The notes below the pieces were generated by a model that did not search any database, had not been told where the DNA came from, and saw only the letters and a program-made list of their open reading frames with translations. Source: Calonectria ilicicola (lineage: Eukaryota; Ascomycota; Sordariomycetes; Hypocreales; Nectriaceae). From it: DNA of 64,000 nt. The translations under genes and the position numbers were made by a program. The stretch covers positions 806,001 to 870,000 of the forward strand of contig CP085836.1 of the NCBI GenBank assembly GCA_020809705.1. The letters run 5' to 3'. Below, piece by piece: positions 57,844-64,000 of the stretch (positions are counted from its first letter, which is position 1; every line of letters begins with the position of its first letter).

Positions 57844-58814
57844 CTTGCTGTTTGGGATTGCTTTATTTTAAGAACTTTGAACTGGAAGTTGTGATAACTT
57901 GTAGTTGTTGCAGGCAAGGTCTTTGATGTTCTTCTTCTGTAGAGTTGATGGAATGTCAGATAGAAGCATGCGTGATGCCAACCACGGTTCGATTTGGTAC
58001 ATAGGGTTCGCAAACGCCGCTGCCTGTTGGTGGCAAGGAACGCCGGCGACCTGAAAAAACGGGAAGCTGATGAAAAATGGTGGCTTGGAATAGAGAAAAA
58101 ACCTGTATCGGGCGGTTGGCTGCCTTGTGCGGCTGAAATTACAAAATTAGCCAATAGCAGGTAACCACACTAAGATCTCGCTGTAAACCTAGATTAAACT
58201 TGCAGCAGAGAAGAGCAATAGCAATTAGTGTAGAGCACAAGTTCAGGGTTTATAGAGTGCAGTCTCGATCAGGTTAGGAGTTAAATGGAAGTTTATTAAT
58301 CTATTGCGGCCCGACCTTAGTCTAGCAGACATCTCCCTACACTCTCACGGCGGAAATTTTATCCAAGCCGACACTGGTGCCTTAGGCGTCAAGTTTGGCG
58401 TCATCACAGGTTCACACCGCGGCGTGCCAAATCAGTCCACAAACGGAAAATGCGGATATGATTTGGTCTTCACTAAGCCGTAATGTAATGGCCACTGTTT
58501 GAAAGCGAGGGATGTGGATTTGTGTGAGAAAAGCAGAAAGTTGATCACATCCGGGAATTTGCGGTCTTGTTGCCTGGTGCGTTTACATGCACTTGCGCAC
58601 TGGGTAGATGCACCAGCCACAATGCGCCACATATATGGCCCGTGCGGACCGACTCATTGTATTGGAAACTGCGACACGAATAGCGACAGCCACTGTAAGC
58701 TGTAGTCCACAAATTAAAAAGGGCCAAAAACGCTAGCGATCTATGTTTAAATAGATGGTTGTCTTGCAGTTTATGGTCAATCTTGAGACCTAAATTCTGA
58801 AACCACGCTATTCA
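57844..58814. promoter_or_regulatory. Upstream region between NLR 2 and the coiled-coil protein gene
   Basis: 970 bp between divergent starts. Short frames on both strands have no domain. Confidence 0.35.
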
Positions 58815-59871
58815 ATGTATGCTTTTAATTTGGTTCCCACCAAATCTATCTCATATAAAACAGAGGGACCACCCTCACCACAGCTGGAAGACTATCAAGT
58901 TTGTGGCCTTGGTGGCTGTACGACGGTTTTTGACTCAATAGAAGCGCATGAGAAAACAAAAAGATCTCGATACTCTACACATGAATGGATGATCAAGTTG
59001 AATCAGGAGAACGGAATGCTTTGCCACGAAAGCTACTATTACAAAGCCTTAACAAAAAGTGTGCTTTTGCCTTTAATACCACTGATTGGGAGTCAAAGCA
59101 GTGGACTTTGCTGCATTTTAAATAACTGTAACGTTAAAATCGGAAGGAACTGCACTATGCCTGACTATAATTTTCCATTAATATCCTCTTGGGACATAAC
59201 ATATTTAAACCAGCGGTATCCTGTGCAGTACGACTTATCTCAAAACCCTAGATCAAATTTATGGCAAGCTCCTAGCACGGGGCAGAGTTTTTCTAATAGC
59301 AAAAAGACTCATAGCTCCTCCGGAGAGCTTATCATCAGCCTGACTCGAGAAAATGGAATATTAAGACGCGAGATTGCTCGGGATAGAAATTTGACAGTAA
59401 AAGTGCTCACGCCTCTTATTTACCAGTTGCAATTTCATGTTATGGGACTTTATACAGCTACAAGAAAATTCAACCAAAAAGTTAACGTGTCAATGTCAAA
59501 ATGGCAGTCAAATGATGAACCTTGTAAGCCACATGTTGATATACCCGAGGTAAGAGCTGCCTCGAAAAAAGGTCCTTCATTAAAATCACATGGCCCGAAG
59601 CTAAAATATTCGTAAGAACGTTCGTAATCCTATGCATTCCTCATCCCGCCAACTATACAACGAAAATTCAAGGCGCCATTTTGAACCAATCAATTTAAAA
59701 CAGCGGGTTCGAGAGCTTCAGAATGAGCAATACTACTACTGCGATTTATTCGAATATTGGCTCGCAGAGATTCTGCCCTTAATACAGTACCACGCTCAGA
59801 AACTTTATTCCGTGACTCTAAAGAGTAGGTCAATGACTCAAGAGCTTGAATCTCTTGATTATCAAAGTTAG
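58815..59871 (+). CDS. Three-repeat coiled-coil protein, two exons
   Basis: Exon 1 is 58815-59611. A 61-bp intron with a strong GTAAGA donor follows, and exon 2 is 59673-59871, giving 331 residues. Three segments share one pattern of a helix with a small polar core, then aromatic and Leu-rich residues: MIKLNQENGMLCHESYYYKA followed by LLPLIPLI; ELIISLTRENGILRREIARD followed by LTPLIYQLQFHV; and QRVRELQNEQYYYCDLFEYW followed by ILPLIQYHAQKL. The splice is needed to bring the third repeat in. No named domain is recognised; dimerisation through the repeats is likely. The N-terminal third is Ser/Pro-rich. Confidence 0.65.
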
Positions 59872-60162
59872 AAGAATTTTCTTTTTTTTTTAAGTTAGCC
59901 AAAAACAGATCGTATGTAGAGAGTTGTTTGAAATGTGACAGTTCACATTTATAATTATACGACGATCGCTTTATAGCTATGGTGTCCTGTGTCGTTGTAT
60001 TTAGCAACTACACTAAGATGGCCAGATATTCAGTGGTGAGCAGCCAGAAACTAGCGAGAAGCGAAGTGTATCCAGCCCACCATTAGCCAACGCATAAATC
60101 ATTTCATAAGTCCATCAATTTAAAATTCAAGTTTACTTTACTCAGCTGACATAGATTTAATT

Positions 60163-60266
60163 CTTGGTAAATCGTGGGCTCGACCAAGAGGGAGCTCTAA
60201 GGCCACAACGGTGGTAGATACAATTAAGTTTGGTCATGATTTGCCGGGCCAAGAAACAATTAACCA
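60163..60266 (+). repeat. Dispersed repeat, uninterrupted copy (partner at 39902-40190)
   Basis: Starts TTGGTAAATCGTGGGCTC and runs through GGCCACAACGGTGGTAGATA. It has no insertion at the GCCAC where the copy at 39.9 kb is interrupted. Confidence 0.7.
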
Positions 60267-60420
60267 TGAATTTAATTATATCACTTTTATTGTCTATGAG
60301 AAGAATTCAGTGCCGTAAGGAACACAGTTATCAACTAAAAGGCAGCCTCGTAGTAATTATCAAGGCTTTGGGCGAGAAGGTTGATAGCTAAATGTCTTAA
60401 TCGAAGCCAACAGATTGTCC

Positions 60421-60771
60421 TGAATTTCTGTTCTAAAGGCAAGAGCGGGCTCAACCAAGAAAGGAGCACGTATCAATACAACTAGGTTTTACAATCATCG
60501 GTGCTGTTAGTAATAGTATCTGCACCATACAATTAACTCTCATATAGCCGTGTACGGCACAACTCTGAGATGCCCTCAAAGGGTCTGAAGGAAAACTCTA
60601 TCAATCTGGACACGTATTAAAGACGCCGTCCTACTGAGCCAAGATGCATTCCATCGCACGCGTCCTCAACACCACTGAAAATGGCGATCGAAGATCTAGA
60701 GATTGAGCGCCCCGCACTCGCTCCCCCCGCCTCCAACGAACTCTCGTCTGACAAATACATTGACGACCAAC
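60421..60771 (+). repeat. Dispersed repeat, copy 2 (partner at 27882-28239)
   Basis: Nearly identical to 27882-28239. In this copy the frame starting MAIEDLEIERPALAPPAS stays open for 67 codons (60681-60884), including DKYIDDQLKQIVLEAKKLK, before stopping. It is probably the 5' end of an element gene cut short. Confidence 0.85.
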
Positions 60772-60884
60772 TCAAACAGATTGTCCTAGAAGCGAAGAAA
60801 CTCAAATTAAGTAAGGAATTACAACATTGGCCAATCTCAATATCCTATTTCAATACGGCCAGTAGCTTAAACAGCCTAGCTTGA

Positions 60885-61823
60885 CGAACCTGGTAATAAC
60901 CAGATCAAACTGAACGGGCCAGCGCTGCACGTAACGCAAATCGATATGATGAGATATTGCAATCTCCACTGATGCTGCCGCGGTCGGCCACAACACAATC
61001 AGACCGATATCATGATGTTGGGTTGAATAGAGGAAAGGGGTCAAAGTGACCTCAGCCCCAACAATATCTAGCTAGGGAAAATAGCTATTTGACCTAGACG
61101 GACCCTTCAATCGACGAAGAAAGAGCTCCACTGTAACATGTGGCCTCTACAACTAGTGACACCTTACGGTTACAGTATACAAGGCGTAAACGAGAGGAAA
61201 AAGCCAAAAGGTTATTGTTGAATACTATTTGTATCTACCACCTTTATGGCCGGGAGCTGCTGTCTGCGTGTGGTTGAGCCTGTCATCTATGTATTTATAC
61301 TCTAATTAAACAAAAACATAGATAGGGCGTAAACGGGAACAATTGAACCGGCCTTTTTTATCCTTAAACTCGTGCGTGCGTACCATAATTTCTCAGAATC
61401 TATATTACATACATATGTAGGTTTTATGTACCAAGTTACATCGTCCTTCACAAACCATTCCAACTCCAACTTGGCCATCAATGTCCTCATATTTCCTCTA
61501 ATTTTCACACGCAGTCCGGAACCACAACAAAGGTCCATTCTTGAATTCTATCCCAGTACATGAGACATGTACATAATAAGTGCTAATACCGAATTTTCAA
61601 CCATCATAGAAATTCAATAGACTTGGCGACGATTATTCGACCACAGAACTCAAATTATCCATCTAATGACGGAAGTTTACTTTACTTTTATTGATCTTAG
61701 TAATTATAATAAGCTTATTCACTACTACATGCCAATTTGTTTAATTTAGCTAAGCCTCGATAGTTTCTCCGACCAAACTCAATCCCCCGCCATCGATAGG
61801 GGATATTAAATTTCAACGGTGAG
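60885..61823. other. Gene-free stretch before the zinc-finger factor
   Basis: No supported gene. AT-rich at 61660-61745, just upstream of the next start. Confidence 0.4.
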
Positions 61824-62974
61824 ATGCAGCAGCCAACTCCCGTACCTGAGAGCGACGAATCAATCGTGAGACCAAACCAGATTGCTCGTTACAGAGACGG
61901 TTGCCGACCCACTCCTTGGAGTCAGCCTATTGTAGCCCGCATCGGGCCCAATCGATGGTGGGCGGTAGCTGATCGATCAATTCTAATCGATGTCTATACC
62001 CCGCGTGACTCCACCGTTCTTCATAGCGACGTTATCCTACCGACTAATTGCAGATTTATTGAGCTCAAAGCGGATGAGACCTGTCCCCACATAGTAATTT
62101 TCTCGAATGGATCAAGAACGAAAACTTATCGCCTTGGTCGTTGGTACTCTTGGGTTTCTGGGGATGGCTTTTTGCCCGCCTTGGATTACAGTTTCTCTTA
62201 CCCGCCCATCGCGGAGAGTCTCAATAATGACGCTTCCAATGGGAATGAATGGATATTGTACGGTTTGCAGGAAGAATACGGATTACTGTGCTACTCATTC
62301 GCTCATACTTCCATGTTACGACCAACCCCTTCTTTTATTGATGTTCCATCGATAGAAAGGGTATCGGAAATCAATCTGGTGCAGATGGGTCAGTTACCAG
62401 CTGAAAATCACCAATTTAATTGTGACATATGTGCAACCACTTTCAAAACAAGGATTTCGCTCAGGTATGTCTATTTCCTACCCGGGAACATCATACTTGA
62501 ATATGGTGATCCGATGCGATCTGATAACATAGTTCAACCTCAAAGTTTCTTCAGCTGAAATTCATATAGCCAGCACCATTGGAAACAGCATCAACGTTGG
62601 GCATGTCTTTGGTGTCTCAAGACCTGGAGTGACTGGGAACTTTTGAAATGTCATGTCACAAAATCTCACCAGGGACGACCTTTTTGCTGTCCCGATGAAG
62701 AATGCCCCTATTTCACAAAACCTCTGTACAATGGACGAACCTTAAGGAAGCACATTCGCACCAAGATGAAAAAGGCAATGTTGGCTGGCCAGCCCAAACG
62801 AGTGAGAGCATGTTGGCACTGTAAAGAGAGAAAGGTTTGTTCAGATGGTATAAAACTTCGAGTTGTACTAATCTTTAGTAGACCAAATGTATCCGGGTTG
62901 AACAAAATCAGAAATGCTGTCGATGTTTTGAAGAAGAACTAGAATGCGACTCAGGCGCGCCTTCAAGAGACTGA
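61824..62974 (+). CDS. C2H2 zinc-finger plus Zn(II)2Cys6 transcription factor, three exons
   Basis: Exons 61824-62464, 62570-62834 and 62882-62974 give exactly 333 codons including the stop. The N-terminal 190 residues have no known domain. A C2H2 finger then spans the first splice junction (CDICATTFKTR, then HHWKQH). A second follows (CLWCLKTWSDWELLKCHVTK, with SH) and a third Cys/His unit (CCPDEECPYF, then LRKHIRTK). The last exon completes a canonical fungal binuclear cluster, CWHCKERKTKCIRVEQNQKC, then CRCFEEELEC, with spacing Cx2Cx6Cx8Cx2Cx6C, almost at the C-terminus. Having the Zn2Cys6 cluster at the C-terminal end behind C2H2 fingers is unusual, because it is normally N-terminal. A nuclear DNA-binding role is expected; targets unknown. 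Confidence 0.82.
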
Positions 62975-63029
62975 CCACCTGTTCGATAAACATCATCCAC
63001 CCTGTAAAGGTCGCCACGAAACTTGCAGA

Positions 63030-63380
63030 TTGAGCCACAGCTTCCGAGTAGTACCTTTGGTTAAGCCCGGTGTTACGGCCCGGTTCACCGTACGCTCCTT
63101 GGTGGCTGTTATCCGCACCTGTGATTGCAAGCATCAGGAGTATCAGGAGTATCTTATTTGCTTCTCTCCTAGCCCAATGACACGTGACTTGCACCATGCA
63201 TCTGGCCTTTACATTTGGTGTTGGTCAATAAGGGTTCCGCCTCAGATATTGATCATCAGAAACATTAGAATTATCAGACGTCATCGATCAGTAGACGGTG
63301 GCAATGACATCACTGATCGCAGATTCATGGCGTCAATGTACTGTGTTGATCTTTCTTATAATAGCAGCAGTGATGAATAA
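63030..63380 (+). other. Second copy of the AVIRTxxCKH repeated frame
   Basis: A 116-codon frame that contains VAVIRTCDCKHQEYQEYLIC and ends YNSSSDE, similar to 33087-33323 on the opposite strand. The upstream nucleotides GGTTCACCGTACGC and GTTATCCGCAC also match. Probably part of an unidentified repeated gene; function unknown. Confidence 0.4.
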
Positions 63381-63552
63381 TATGATATAATAATGGCAAT
63401 ATCTACCGAAAATAAACCCTCTGTCTTATATCTGATTCTCTATTAATCTCATATGTAGATAGTAATAATAATATGAAATCTTGATGAAGATCTAATCTTG
63501 CGTAGTAATGAATCTTGTGCGATAATGGTAAAAGTTCACCGCTACTACCAAA

Positions 63553-64000
63553 ATGTCGACTTCATTCCAAAGTATTTGTTCTTTGTGCGGCAAGTCATGG
63601 GATCGAGGACGATCTGGAAATTATCGTACTTGCCTAGGCTGTCGTGCGAAGGTAAAAAGGTCTGAACAGAGAAGACGTCACGTATATCAGCAACAATCCT
63701 CAGGTAGTTCCCGGTCGACTCTTCGTTGTTCTTATTGTGGAAAACCATGGAACTCAACTTTGTTTCAAAGGTGTAGATCTTGCCGCGAGAAAGCTATGAT
63801 GCGATATTATCGATCATGTCGGCAGCGGAATCCCCAATTAGAAGAATATGTGGTTCAAGCCGTCCACAGTAATAACCGTCCAATTTGCGCAAATTGCAAA
63901 GCACCTTGGCGATCACTCATTTACGATAAATGCAATCAGTGTCACCGAGATGCTACTATCCGACGTGTTCGGGCCAGACGACCAGTGCCCACATTTGTGG
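63553..64000 (+). CDS. Triple zinc-ribbon protein (runs off right edge)
   Basis: The frame opens at the ATG 63553 and stays open for 149 codons to the edge. It contains three modules of the form CxxC-xxxW-...-CxxC: CSLCGKSWDRGRSGNYRTC then LGC; CSYCGKPWNSTLFQRCRSC; and CANCKAPWRSLIYDKCNQC. The gap between Cys pairs is 14, 11 and 11 residues, and a Trp stands four residues after the second Cys each time. Arg-rich linkers (KRSEQRRRHVYQ, RRVRARRP) suggest nucleic-acid binding. I know no named family with this exact repeat. Confidence 0.75.
   Translation, partial: MSTSFQSICSLCGKSWDRGRSGNYRTCLGCRAKVKRSEQRRRHVYQQQSSGSSRSTLRCSYCGKPWNSTLFQRCRSCREKAMMRYYRSCRQRNPQLEEYVVQAVHSNNRPICANCKAPWRSLIYDKCNQCHRDATIRRVRARRPVPTFV

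Overview
The window reads as nuclear DNA of a filamentous ascomycete, probably a Sordariomycete (hypocrealean-like). The evidence is short GT-AG introns of about 47-115 bp with CTAAC-like branch points, P450s, a GH18 chitinase of the fungal chit42 type, 2EXR and F-box families, a TM2 protein, NB-ARC/TPR fungal NLRs, Zn(II)2Cys6 and C2H2 factors, and a TTAGGG-like telomeric motif. No tRNA, rRNA or CRISPR array was recognised.

The window has two compartments. From about 1 to 25.5 kb most open frames are single chromosomal genes: two divergent cytochrome P450s (1-3.9 kb), a long gene-free stretch with an interstitial telomere-like motif and a tandem repeat (3.9-7.9 kb), a hypothetical protein (7.9-9.5 kb), a wrecked chitinase (10.9-12.3 kb), two related F-box-like proteins (12.6 and 15.7 kb) flanking a 2EXR protein and a TM2 membrane protein, a small basic protein (16.8-17.4 kb), a 3-ketosteroid-dehydrogenase-like flavoprotein (18.0-19.8 kb), an F-box/ankyrin protein (20.3-21.3 kb) and a UROD/MetE-like protein (23.4-24.6 kb).

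From about 25.5 kb to the end the DNA is rich in mobile elements and duplications. It holds an apparently intact piggyBac element with perfect 25-bp inverted ends, broken Tc1/mariner copies (30-31 kb, 52.4-53 kb), LINE fragments (32.3-32.6 and 33.8-34.4 kb), a gypsy integrase relic (42 kb), solo-LTR-like insertions with empty sites visible elsewhere in the window, and repeated blocks shared between 28 and 60 kb and between 40 and 60 kb. The genes among them are accessory in character: two NB-ARC/TPR NLRs in inverted orientation (35.9-37.8 and 55.9-57.8 kb) that share a Gly/Asn-rich N-terminal motif; a two-member family of about 170-residue proteins with a DSTGSLN motif; a three-repeat coiled-coil protein; a divergent MADS-like factor; a C2H2 plus Zn2Cys6 factor; and a triple zinc-ribbon protein running off the right end.

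The most striking gene is a three-exon, 123-residue histone H3 variant at 31539-32031. It has the hallmarks of the centromeric histone CenH3/CENP-A: a short tail without the H3 K4/K9/K27 contexts, a lengthened loop 1, and Trp in place of Phe before alpha-2. A CenH3-type gene between dead transposons raises the possibility that this is an accessory chromosome or mobile region carrying its own centromeric histone. That is inference and needs a genome-wide CenH3 count.

Several genes (P450, flavoprotein, chitinase, possibly TM2) carry what look like single-base indels at short homopolymers. Either this region is decaying or the assembly has residual indel errors.
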